From NCBI GenBank assembly GCA_947377425.1, contig CANCFZ010000059.1, positions 1 to 11,597 on the forward strand: 11,597 nt of DNA, in the 5' to 3' direction. This DNA is from Flavobacteriaceae bacterium. Its GTDB lineage: Bacteria > Bacteroidota > Bacteroidia > Flavobacteriales > Flavobacteriaceae. The translations under genes were made by a program, and so were the position numbers. The notes under the pieces were generated by a model. That model saw nothing but the letters and a program-made list of their open reading frames with translations. It did no database searches and was not told the DNA's origin. Positions 1-6,439 of the stretch are shown here, in pieces (position 1 is the first letter of the stretch; every line of letters starts with the position of its first letter).

Positions 1-241
1 AGCCGATATTGCAGTAGTTTTTTATTCACCTGATGCTGTAAAAATTAAGCAACTAGAAGAAGTAACTTATGATCAAATTGCACAGTCATTCCAAAGAGAA
101 GATTTGATTATTTATACTAATCCAGCGGATTTCAAAAATTTCTTATTCACTCAAAATTTTGATAATTCAGCTTTATTATTAATGAGTTCGGGTAATTACG
201 GTGGATTGAATTTTGATGAAGTGAAAGGGTTGATTAGTTAA
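1..241 (+). CDS. mpl: Mpl-type UDP-MurNAc:tripeptide ligase, C-terminal end (partial)
   Basis: The window opens inside this gene. The frame starting at base 2 reads 79 codons to a TAA at 239-241. The visible part is the C-terminal Mur-ligase domain, ending in LLLMSSGNYGGLNFDEVKGL. The 'LxMSSGNxGGL' ending is typical of Mpl, the ligase that joins recycled L-Ala-D-Glu-meso-DAP tripeptide to UDP-MurNAc in the cytoplasm during peptidoglycan recycling. The ATP-binding and central domains are outside the window, so assignment rests on the tail alone; MurC is the main alternative. Only one base separates its stop from the next ATG, which suggests co-transcription and perhaps translational coupling. 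Confidence 0.75.
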   Translation, partial: ADIAVVFYSPDAVKIKQLEEVTYDQIAQSFQREDLIIYTNPADFKNFLFTQNFDNSALLLMSSGNYGGLNFDEVKGLIS

Positions 242-242
242 A

Positions 243-863
243 ATGAGCATAAGGCAACAACAATTTAAAGAAAGTAAGAAGCAATCAAAGTATCTCAGAT
301 ATAGTGAAGACAACCGTTCTTCAAGAATTTTTATTTTCTCAATGATAGTTGGTTTTCTAAATTATTTTTTGTGGCATGACCAATTTCTCAAATTAGATTT
401 AAAATACAACATTATATTTGTTGTCCTGCCAATGATTTTGGGAGTTATTGTGTTTTATTTCATCAATAGAATCTTTATTAAGTATATAACAGATACTAAG
501 TCAAGTGGTTTAGTAGACACTTTTTTGTCTAACGGAATTTTAATTTTATCAGCATTGTTTTTTGCTTATTTCTCAGTGGTAACAGTTGTAAATGTTGTGT
601 TTAAAATTGCAATGAATCACAGCACAACAAACAAACCTTTAATTACAAAGACATACACAGTTGAGTCAACTTTTAAAAATAATAGAAACAGAGGAATTCA
701 CCTTTTTTCTTATATTTATTATTTAGATGAAAGTAATCAATTAGAAACTTTTAATGTCGATGAAGATGATGTTGAAACTTCTAATGAAACTAGAAAAATA
801 ACTTTTACATGTCAAGAAGGGTTTTGGGGCTATTATAAAATTTTAGATTATAAATTAGAGTAA
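243..863 (+). CDS. Unrecognised three-helix membrane protein
   Basis: I do not recognise the family. The 206-residue protein has a charged, lysine-rich N-terminus (about residues 1-28) and three hydrophobic stretches at about 29-45, 56-78 and 98-121. A polar C-terminal domain (about 125-206) follows, rich in beta-forming residues (TKTYTVESTF, IHLFSYIYYLD) and with an acidic patch NVDEDDVE near residue 171. This looks like an inner-membrane anchor with a small soluble domain. By the positive-inside rule the basic N-terminus is probably cytoplasmic, which with three helices would put the C-terminal domain in the periplasm; that is inference. It starts one base after the mpl stop and has no clear Shine-Dalgarno sequence. 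A 141-base gap separates it from radC. It is very AT-rich, like its neighbours, so composition gives no sign of recent transfer. Confidence 0.75.
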   Translation: MSIRQQQFKESKKQSKYLRYSEDNRSSRIFIFSMIVGFLNYFLWHDQFLKLDLKYNIIFVVLPMILGVIVFYFINRIFIKYITDTKSSGLVDTFLSNGILILSALFFAYFSVVTVVNVVFKIAMNHSTTNKPLITKTYTVESTFKNNRNRGIHLFSYIYYLDESNQLETFNVDEDDVETSNETRKITFTCQEGFWGYYKILDYKLE

Positions 864-1004
864 TGAATTCTTAAATTAAAAAGGCTAATAATTTAATTTT
901 TAAATAGAGGTGTTTTATCTCTATCACGTAAATTTTCAATCATTTTATTTTGAACGTATTAAAAAAATAAGTTTCTTTGTGCTTTAATAAACGCCAAAAT
1001 AATC

Positions 1005-1688
1005 ATGTACACACCAATCAACCAATGGGCTGAAGACGATCGCCCACGAGAAAAATTTCTTCTAAAAGGAAAATCTTCCTTATCTGACTCCGAATTACTT
1101 GCAATATTAATTGGTTCTGGTTCCCGAAATGAAAGTGCCGTGCAACTATGCCAACGCATTTTATTTTCTGTAAATAATAATTTGAACCAATTAGGAAAAC
1201 TTTCAATCAAACAACTAATCGAATTTAAAGGAATTGGAGAAGCCAAAGCCATTTCAATTGCTGCTGCTCTAGAATTAGGACGAAGACGAAGAAATGAAGA
1301 CGCATTAGAACATAAAAAAATAACGTCTAGCAAAGTTGTCTTTGAAATAATGCAACCTATAATTGGCGAATTACCACATGAAGAATTCTGGGTTTTGTAT
1401 CTCAATAATTCATGCAAAGTACTTCACAAAGCGCAATTATCAAAAGGCGGAATTACAGGTACGGTTGTTGATGCCAGAATAATTTTCAAAACCGCATTGG
1501 AATGTAATGCAACTTGTTTAATTTTGACACACAATCATCCTTCTGGAAAATTAATTGCGAGCGAACAAGATATTCAAATTACTAAAAAGCTAAAATTGTC
1601 TGGACAACAAATGGATATTTTGGTTATAGATCACATTATTATCACAGAAACAGGATATTATAGTTTTAAAGACGAAGAAATTTTTTAG
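1005..1688 (+). CDS. radC: RadC family JAB/MPN-domain protein
   Basis: The 227-residue protein has the standard RadC layout. The N-terminal part (RPREKFLLKGKSSLSDSELLA, from residue 13) leads to a helix-hairpin-helix around residues 62-90 (EFKGIGEAKA). A JAB/MPN metalloprotease-like domain occupies the C-terminal half. The metal-binding motif is visible as H176-N-H178-P-S-G followed by S186-x-x-D189, with the upstream acidic pair E126-E127 before FWVLYLN. The family was named for DNA repair, but that role was later questioned, and the JAB fold suggests a hydrolase of unknown substrate. The length is normal. The ATG at 1005 gives the canonical N-terminus. The next gene starts 3 bases after the stop, so the two are very likely co-transcribed. 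I see no convincing TAnnTTTG box in the 141-base upstream gap. Confidence 0.93.
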   Translation: MYTPINQWAEDDRPREKFLLKGKSSLSDSELLAILIGSGSRNESAVQLCQRILFSVNNNLNQLGKLSIKQLIEFKGIGEAKAISIAAALELGRRRRNEDALEHKKITSSKVVFEIMQPIIGELPHEEFWVLYLNNSCKVLHKAQLSKGGITGTVVDARIIFKTALECNATCLILTHNHPSGKLIASEQDIQITKKLKLSGQQMDILVIDHIIITETGYYSFKDEEIF

Positions 1689-1691
1689 CAA

Positions 1692-2375
1692 ATGAATCAA
1701 ATTACAGATGTTTTTTTCGACTTAGATCATACACTTTGGGATTTTGATAAAAATTCTGAATTGGCTTTTGATAAAATATTTAAAGATCAACATCCAACTA
1801 TAGTTACGAAACAATTTGTGGAAGTTTATGCGCCAATAAATCAAGCATGTTGGAAATTGTATCAAGTCGATAAAATTTCTCATGATGAGTTGCGATACAG
1901 ACGATTAAAAGATTCTTTTGATGCGCTGAATTATACTATTTCAGACAAAGAAATAAATCAAATGGCGATAGATTATATTGCCTTTTTACCTGAAAACAAT
2001 GTCCTTTTTGATGGAGCAATAGAAGTTTTGGATTATTTGAATTCTAAATACAAATTACACATAATAACCAATGGATTTGCTGAGGTTCAATATAAAAAAC
2101 TCAAAAATTCAGGAATTTCAGATTATTTTATTTCTGTAACCAACTCAGAAATGGCAGGCGTTAAAAAACCCAATCCAATGATTTTTGAATACGCTTTATC
2201 AAAAGCTAATGCTGAAAAATCAAACTCAATAATGATTGGAGATTGCATTGATGCCGATGTAAATGGCGCATTAAATTTCGGAATTGATGCCATTCATTTT
2301 AACGAAAGTAAAATCGAAATTCCAAATCATATAAAACAAGTCAATCATTTAATTGAATTAAAAAAATTTCTATAA
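1692..2375 (+). CDS. yjjG: YjjG-like HAD pyrimidine nucleotidase
   Basis: This 227-residue protein carries all four haloacid dehalogenase motifs. Motif I is FFDLDHTLWD with nucleophile D10 and general acid/base D12. Motif II is IITNGF (T126, N127). Motif III is the lysine of GVKKPNP (K158 or K159). Motif IV is IGDCIDAD (D184, D189). A helical cap lies between motifs I and II. The sequence DLDHTLWDFDKNS and the ITNGFxxVQxxKL context are typical of the YjjG group, which dephosphorylates non-canonical pyrimidine nucleoside monophosphates and is thought to clean the nucleotide pool. The exact substrate cannot be read from sequence, so the symbol is a family-level call. It begins 3 bases after radC, and its stop abuts the next ATG. 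Confidence 0.88.
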   Translation: MNQITDVFFDLDHTLWDFDKNSELAFDKIFKDQHPTIVTKQFVEVYAPINQACWKLYQVDKISHDELRYRRLKDSFDALNYTISDKEINQMAIDYIAFLPENNVLFDGAIEVLDYLNSKYKLHIITNGFAEVQYKKLKNSGISDYFISVTNSEMAGVKKPNPMIFEYALSKANAEKSNSIMIGDCIDADVNGALNFGIDAIHFNESKIEIPNHIKQVNHLIELKKFL

Positions 2376-3176
2376 ATGAAAAAAGTTCTAATCTTATTTC
2401 TATTGGTTTCTGTTACAGTATTTTCTCAAAATTTGAATGAATATAAATATGCTTTAATCCCTGCGAAATTTTCTTTTTTGAAAGACTCAAATATGTACAA
2501 TTTGAATGCTTTAACAAAAATGTACATGGAAAAATATGGTTTTGAAACCTATCTTGATAATGAAACTTACTCCAATGATTTTGCAAGTACTAATTGTAAT
2601 AAAGTTTTTATCGATGTTTTTAGTAATAGCAATATGTTTACAACTAAATTAAGTGTTGTGATTAAGGATTGTAAAAACAATGTTTTGTTTATATCAGAAG
2701 AAGGAAAAAGCAATGATAAAGAATTTAAAGTGGCTTATAACCTTGCTTTACGTCAGGCTTTTGATAATTTTAGTGTTTTGAAAGGTCATAAATTTCAACC
2801 TACTGAAAAAAGTTTGGGAATGATTGGAGAGCCAAGTGATGTTGAAAATCATAAAGAAAATAAATTTGTAAAAGATGAAAAAGCACTAATAAAAAGTAAT
2901 CCTGTAATGGAAGATAATGGAATTGAAATTGCAGAAAGTGATCTAATTATTTCAAATTTATTAGTTGCCGAAACAATAAAAAACGGATTTTTATTAATTG
3001 ACTCTAAAACTTCTACAGTAGTATTAAAAGTTTATAAAACTTCGGATAAAAATATATTTATCGCAATTTCAAATAAAATAAATGGTGTTGTAATAAAAAA
3101 AGGAAAAGATAATTTTATAGAATACTATAAAGATAATGTTCTTGTTACAGAGAAGTTGAATGTTTGTTGTCTTTAA
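2376..3176 (+). CDS. Unrecognised secreted protein
   Basis: I do not recognise this 266-residue protein. Its N-terminus is a clear signal peptide: MKK, a hydrophobic core VLILFLLVSVTV, and probable signal peptidase I cleavage after FSQ (residue 18). No cysteine follows the signal, so it is not an obvious lipoprotein. Residues 20-135 form one conserved-looking part with two cysteines (C74, C99). A polar, lysine- and glutamate-rich linker covers about 140-185. A beta-rich C-terminal part (about 190-266) ends in NVCCL. It is probably periplasmic or outer-membrane associated. The ATG immediately follows the TAA of the HAD gene with no spacer, so it is the last gene of that operon. It converges on rarA with only 24 bases between stops. 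Confidence 0.8.
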   Translation: MKKVLILFLLVSVTVFSQNLNEYKYALIPAKFSFLKDSNMYNLNALTKMYMEKYGFETYLDNETYSNDFASTNCNKVFIDVFSNSNMFTTKLSVVIKDCKNNVLFISEEGKSNDKEFKVAYNLALRQAFDNFSVLKGHKFQPTEKSLGMIGEPSDVENHKENKFVKDEKALIKSNPVMEDNGIEIAESDLIISNLLVAETIKNGFLLIDSKTSTVVLKVYKTSDKNIFIAISNKINGVVIKKGKDNFIEYYKDNVLVTEKLNVCCL

Positions 3177-3200
3177 AATTGAAATCTTATTGAAGTTTTG

Positions 3201-4478
3201 TTAATACCCATATTTATCTTTCCAACGATTTTTTAAAAACTCTCTAGTTCCATTTTCTCTAGAATTACTTCCAGGATTATAAAAAACAGTATTTGAAATT
3301 GCATCAGGTAAATATTCTTGTTCGCTAAAATTATTAGCATAATTATGTGAATATTGGTATTCATCGCCATAACCCAATTCCTTCATTAATTTGGTTGGTG
3401 CATTTCTTAAATGAATTGGAACAGGCAAATCACCAGTTTGTTTTACAATAGCTTGCGCTTCGCCAATCGCCATATAACTGGCATTGCTTTTAGGTGAAGT
3501 AGCCAAATAAACTGCACATTGACTCAAGATAATTCTACTTTCAGGATAACCAATTGCAGCAACTGCTTGAAACGTATTGTTTGCCATTATAAAAGCTGTA
3601 GGATTGGCATTTCCAATATCTTCGCTAGATAAAATCAACATTCTTCTTGCAATAAATTTTACATCTTCGCCACCTTCAATCATTCTTGCTAACCAATAAA
3701 CCGCTCCATTTGGATCGCTTCCTCGAATGGATTTAATGAAAGCCGAAACAACATCATAATGTTGTTCGCCAGTTTTGTCATACAATACGGTGTTTTGTTG
3801 CACCAATTCTAAAACTTTATCGTTTGTGATTGTAATTTGACCTTCAGGACTTGCATTTACAACCAGTTCAAAAATATTTAATAGTTTGCGTCCATCGCCA
3901 CCAGAAAGTCGCAACAATGCTTCTGATTCCTTGATTTTGATTTTTTTGGAAGAAATTAAGGTATCTTCTTTCAACGCTCGTTCCAAAAGCGCTAATAAAT
4001 CTTCTTTAGAAAATGGATTTAATACATAAACCTGACAACGTGACAATAATGCAGGAATTACCTCAAAACTCGGATTTTCAGTCGTTGCTCCAATTAAAGT
4101 TACCCAGCCTTTTTCTACAGCTGCCAATAGCGAATCTTGTTGTGATTTACTAAAACGATGAATCTCATCAATAAACAAAATTGGATTTTTTGCTGTGAAC
4201 AATCCGCCACTTTGTTTCGCTTTTTCAATCACATCACGAATGTCTTTTACGCCACTATTTATTGCACTCAATTCATAAAACGGACGATTACTTTGCTTAG
4301 CAATAATCTGTGCCAAAGTAGTTTTTCCAGTTCCAGGAGAGCCCCAAAAAATCATTGACGGAATTACGCCACGAGCAATTTGTTGCGTCAAAGAGCCATT
4401 CGGGCCAACCAAGTGCAACTGACTTATGTAATCTTCTAATTTCTGCGGACGAATGCGTTCGGCTAAAGGTGCTTCCAT
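3201..4478 (-). CDS. rarA: Replication-associated recombination AAA+ ATPase RarA
   Basis: RarA (MgsA, related to eukaryotic WRNIP1) is a cytoplasmic AAA+ clamp-loader-like ATPase that acts at stalled replication forks and binds SSB and gapped DNA. The 425-residue length is normal. Visible motifs are Walker A G46-SPGTGKTT, Walker B LFID104-E105-IHRFSKSQQD, sensor 1 GATTENPSF (about residues 130-138) and the arginine finger LLSR147. Further on are GGDGRKLLN (sensor 2 region), the tetramerisation part GSDPNGAVYWLARMIEGGED and the C-terminal YGYxxxYxHN-like segment. The N-terminus MEAPLAERIRP is canonical, which fixes the start. It is transcribed alone. Its upstream region overlaps a long inverted-repeat block, and it converges on the secreted-protein gene without a recognisable terminator. 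Confidence 0.95.
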   Translation of the reverse strand: MEAPLAERIRPQKLEDYISQLHLVGPNGSLTQQIARGVIPSMIFWGSPGTGKTTLAQIIAKQSNRPFYELSAINSGVKDIRDVIEKAKQSGGLFTAKNPILFIDEIHRFSKSQQDSLLAAVEKGWVTLIGATTENPSFEVIPALLSRCQVYVLNPFSKEDLLALLERALKEDTLISSKKIKIKESEALLRLSGGDGRKLLNIFELVVNASPEGQITITNDKVLELVQQNTVLYDKTGEQHYDVVSAFIKSIRGSDPNGAVYWLARMIEGGEDVKFIARRMLILSSEDIGNANPTAFIMANNTFQAVAAIGYPESRIILSQCAVYLATSPKSNASYMAIGEAQAIVKQTGDLPVPIHLRNAPTKLMKELGYGDEYQYSHNYANNFSEQEYLPDAISNTVFYNPGSNSRENGTREFLKNRWKDKYGY

Positions 4479-4481
4479 TTT

Positions 4482-4659
4482 TAATTAGATAATTTGAGAA
4501 TGAGAAAATTAGATAATTTGTCAATTAGAAAATTATCTAAAAAATCTTTCAACAAATTTAATTATATTTATTCGTTATAATTCAATTTTTATTTTTTCTA
4601 ATTTCACATTACCAAATTTTCTCATTTTCTCATTTTCTCATTCTCAAATTATCTAATTA
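4482..4659. repeat. AT-rich block bounded by perfect 28-base inverted repeats
   Basis: Bases 4482-4509 are the exact reverse complement of 4632-4659, with 122 bases between. Smaller repeats are nested inside. AATTAGATAATTTG occurs directly at 4483-4496 and 4507-4520. TTAGATAATTT at 4509-4519 pairs with AAATTATCTAA at 4530-4540 across a 10-base loop. ATTTTCTC is tandemly repeated three times at 4616-4639. The right arm is pyrimidine-rich on the + strand. The block fills most of the region between the diverging rarA and rhomboid genes and starts 4 bases upstream of the rarA ATG. It has no coding capacity. It may be a small mobile or expanding intergenic repeat able to form a cruciform. Confidence 0.85.
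4553..4585 (-). promoter_or_regulatory. Possible rarA promoter (weak)
   Basis: On the minus strand TAAATTTG (4553-4560) fits the Bacteroidetes -7 consensus TAnnTTTG, and a TTG lies upstream at 4583-4585. The spacing is 22 bases, longer than the preferred 19. It would put the start site about 70 bases before the rarA ATG, inside the inverted-repeat block. Such AT-rich DNA produces this match easily by chance. Confidence 0.3.
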
Positions 4660-4694
4660 GTTATGACAAAATAGCATTAAAAAATTATTGGTTG

Positions 4695-4702
4695 TATTTT
4701 TG
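4695..4702 (+). promoter_or_regulatory. Possible -7 box for the rhomboid gene (weak)
   Basis: TATTTTTG matches TAnnTTTG and ends 17 bases before the rhomboid ATG, which would give a very short leader. I see no TTG at the preferred distance upstream, so the match may be chance in AT-rich DNA. Confidence 0.25.
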
Positions 4703-4719
4703 ATAAATGTTTTGACAAT

Positions 4720-5508
4720 ATGATACATAACTCTGAACTAAATCATTTCAAATTCTCACCAGCAACTTGGATTATTCCAACAGTGATGCTGTTATTGAAT
4801 TGGTTTGTTTTTTATGTCGACAATTCATTTCACCTAAATTTGGATGTACACGGAATTTATCCAAGGACTTTTTCAGGATTGCAAGGTGTTATTTTTAGTC
4901 CATTTTTGCATGGAGATTTGAATCATATTGCAAGTAACACATTGCCGCTTTTTATCTTAACCACAGCATTGATTTATTTTTACCGTGATGTTTCATTGAA
5001 AGTTTTGGTTTACGGAATTTTCCTTTCTGGAATAATCACATGGGTAATTGGACGTGAATCCTATCATATTGGTGCAAGTAGTTTGATTTATGTGTTGGTT
5101 TCGTTTATTTTCTTCAAAGGATTACGGACACAATATTACCGATTGATGGCATTATCTTTTGCCGTAGTTTTATTGTATGGTGGCATGATTTGGTATGTTT
5201 TTCCGCAACCCGAAATTGTGGGTGAAAGTTCCATTTCGTGGGAAGGACATTTGGCTGGATTGCTAACAGGATTTATATTTGCAATGCAATTTAAAACGCC
5301 TGATTATGTAAAAGACATACAATATGATTGGGAAAAATCCGATTTCAATCCGCAAGAAGATGCTTTTATGAAACGATTTGATGAAAACGGAAATTTTGTA
5401 AACCTACCAAAACCTGAGGAAATAGAGGTAGAGCAAGAAGAAGTTGTTTCAGAACCAATAAAATATGTTTATGTTTTTAAGGAAGCGACTAACGATAACA
5501 AACATTAA
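4720..5508 (+). CDS. Rhomboid family intramembrane serine protease
   Basis: This is an inner-membrane protease that cleaves transmembrane segments of client proteins using a Ser-His dyad. In the 262-residue sequence the catalytic serine is S120 in HIG118-A-S120-S, and the catalytic histidine is H177 in WEGHLAGLLTGF. The HxxxN oxyanion-side motif is H69-IASN73 in HGDLNHIASN. Hydrophobic helices occur at about 17-33, 72-87, 92-109, 117-133, 141-160 and 176-189, the six-helix core expected of this family. A soluble acidic tail (about 195-262, PEEIEVEQEEVV) follows and is probably cytoplasmic. The substrate is unknown. A possible upstream start is excluded because the ATG at 4707 hits a stop after two codons. 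The gene is alone on its strand and ends at a strong hairpin terminator. Confidence 0.92.
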   Translation: MIHNSELNHFKFSPATWIIPTVMLLLNWFVFYVDNSFHLNLDVHGIYPRTFSGLQGVIFSPFLHGDLNHIASNTLPLFILTTALIYFYRDVSLKVLVYGIFLSGIITWVIGRESYHIGASSLIYVLVSFIFFKGLRTQYYRLMALSFAVVLLYGGMIWYVFPQPEIVGESSISWEGHLAGLLTGFIFAMQFKTPDYVKDIQYDWEKSDFNPQEDAFMKRFDENGNFVNLPKPEEIEVEQEEVVSEPIKYVYVFKEATNDNKH

Positions 5509-5513
5509 AATAA

Positions 5514-5632
5514 TTGGCTAACTAGCCCTGATAGGAATGAAAATAAAAAATGTCCCGATTGTTTCGGAACATTTTTTATTGTAATGTATAGCAGGAAAAT
5601 GGTTTGCTGAAAATGCCCAAGCCATTCGCTCC
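5514..5632 (+). repeat. Composite intergenic element, copy 1
   Basis: A 19-base 5' block (TTGGCTAACTAGCCCTGAT, 5514-5532) is followed by a hairpin-bearing core (5533-5588) and a 44-base 3' block (5589-5632) that ends AGCCATTCGCTCC. The two blocks match copy 2 on the minus strand at 8249-8267 (17 of 19) and 8136-8179 (35 of 44, no gaps), while the cores are unrelated. The element starts 5 bases after the rhomboid stop in the same orientation. It could be a structured RNA family; I would test it first against Flavo-1 of Rfam, a suggestion from memory. Mobile terminator or REP-like repeat are alternatives. Confidence 0.75.
5542..5580. terminator. Bidirectional intrinsic terminator between rhomboid gene and rlmB
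   Basis: A 17-base arm at 5542-5558 pairs with 5564-5580 across the loop TTGTT, with one imperfect position. An A6 run precedes and a T6 run follows the GC-rich top, so each strand ends in a U-tract. The imperfect pair is C-A on the + transcript but G-U on the minus transcript, so the minus-strand hairpin is slightly more stable. It lies between the stops of two converging genes. Confidence 0.85.
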
Positions 5633-5645
5633 TAATTTATATTAT

Positions 5646-6380
5646 TTACTGTCTTTGACGAACGGCTTCATAAAGAAAAGCTCCACAAGCTACAGAAACA
5701 TTCAATGATCCGATAGTTCCGAACATTGGTAACTTAGCTTTTGCATCAACAATTTTTAGCACAGACGGATTGATTCCTCTATCTTCACTTCCCATGATTA
5801 TGGCAATTGGTTCGTTTAGCGCAATATCATAAATGTTGTCTTCGGTTTTTTCGGTAGCAGCAACCGTTTTAATTCCGCTTCCTTGAAGGTAAAAAATTGC
5901 GTCTTTAATATGATCCACTTTACAAATTGGCACATTAAAAACAGCACCAGCAGAAGTTTTTACAGTATCACCATTTACAGGAGCAGAACCTGTTTTTTGA
6001 ACAATTATTCCATCAACCCCAGTACATTCAGCAGTTCTAATTATGGCACCAAAATTTCTAGCATCACTCAATTGATCTAATATCAAAAACAAAGGTATTT
6101 TTCCGCTTTCTACAACACTATCAACAAGAGTTTCTAATTTTACAAACGAAATAGGAGCAATGGTTGCCACCGCACCTTGGTGATTATTTAGTGTTAATCG
6201 ATTTAATTTTTCAACTGGAACATAAGAGAAATTGATGCTATTTTTTTTCATCGCTTTCATCAATTCCTGCATCAATTCGCTTTGCGCATCGCTTTGTACA
6301 AATACTTTGTCGATTTCTTTTCCAGCATTGATTGCTTCAATAATCGCTCTAATTCCAAAAATTTGGTTTTCTTTTTCCAT
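5646..6380 (-). CDS. rlmB: TrmH/SpoU-family 23S rRNA 2'-O-methyltransferase (RlmB-like)
   Basis: This enzyme uses S-adenosylmethionine to methylate a ribose 2'-OH of RNA; RlmB modifies G2251 of 23S rRNA. The 244-residue length is normal. An N-terminal substrate-binding domain (residues 1-77, starting IFGIRAIIEAI, with HQGAVA near 67) precedes the SPOUT knot domain. The three SPOUT motifs are motif 1 DARN109-FGAIIR115-TAE, motif 2 IIMGSE199-DRGI and motif 3 GSLN227-VSVACGAFLYE. The HQG segment and overall layout favour RlmB over TrmH, which acts on tRNA. The outer membrane protein gene lies 52 bases upstream on the same strand. A TAnnTTTG box just before the ATG hints at its own start site. 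Confidence 0.92.
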   Translation of the reverse strand: MEKENQIFGIRAIIEAINAGKEIDKVFVQSDAQSELMQELMKAMKKNSINFSYVPVEKLNRLTLNNHQGAVATIAPISFVKLETLVDSVVESGKIPLFLILDQLSDARNFGAIIRTAECTGVDGIIVQKTGSAPVNGDTVKTSAGAVFNVPICKVDHIKDAIFYLQGSGIKTVAATEKTEDNIYDIALNEPIAIIMGSEDRGINPSVLKIVDAKAKLPMFGTIGSLNVSVACGAFLYEAVRQRQ

Positions 6381-6384
6381 GTCG

Positions 6385-6392
6385 CAAAGGTA
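6385..6392 (-). promoter_or_regulatory. Possible -7 box immediately upstream of rlmB
   Basis: On the minus strand TACCTTTG fits TAnnTTTG and ends 4 bases before the rlmB ATG. If used, transcription would begin at or near the start codon, giving a leaderless or nearly leaderless message. No TTG is present at the expected upstream distance, so this is tentative. Confidence 0.35.
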
Positions 6393-6439
6393 AACTTTTT
6401 TAAGAAGTTTAAAAGTTTAAATAGTTAAGAGTTTAAAAG
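6391..6439. repeat. Short AT-rich repeats and weak hairpin between the Omp85 gene and rlmB
   Basis: TAAACTTTT at 6391-6399 pairs with AAAAGTTTA at 6411-6419 across 11 bases. AGTTTAAAAG occurs directly at 6406-6415 and 6430-6439, the second copy overlapping the stop codon of the outer membrane protein gene. The stem is almost entirely A/T, so it is a poor terminator and the two genes may be partly co-transcribed. Confidence 0.5.

Noticed and set aside
904..924. ATAGAG/CTCTAT hairpin between the membrane protein gene and radC
   Set aside because: The stem is only 6 pairs with a 9-base loop and no following T-run, so I cannot support it as a terminator. The rest of 864-1004 also shows no convincing promoter.
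959..1417. Open frame on the minus strand antisense to radC
   Set aside because: It lies over radC, whose motifs and length are intact, and its translation has no recognisable domain. It is a shadow frame.
4483..4659. Repeats considered as a CRISPR array
   Set aside because: Units are short, AT-rich, irregularly spaced and occur in both orientations, with no equal-length spacers and no cas genes nearby.
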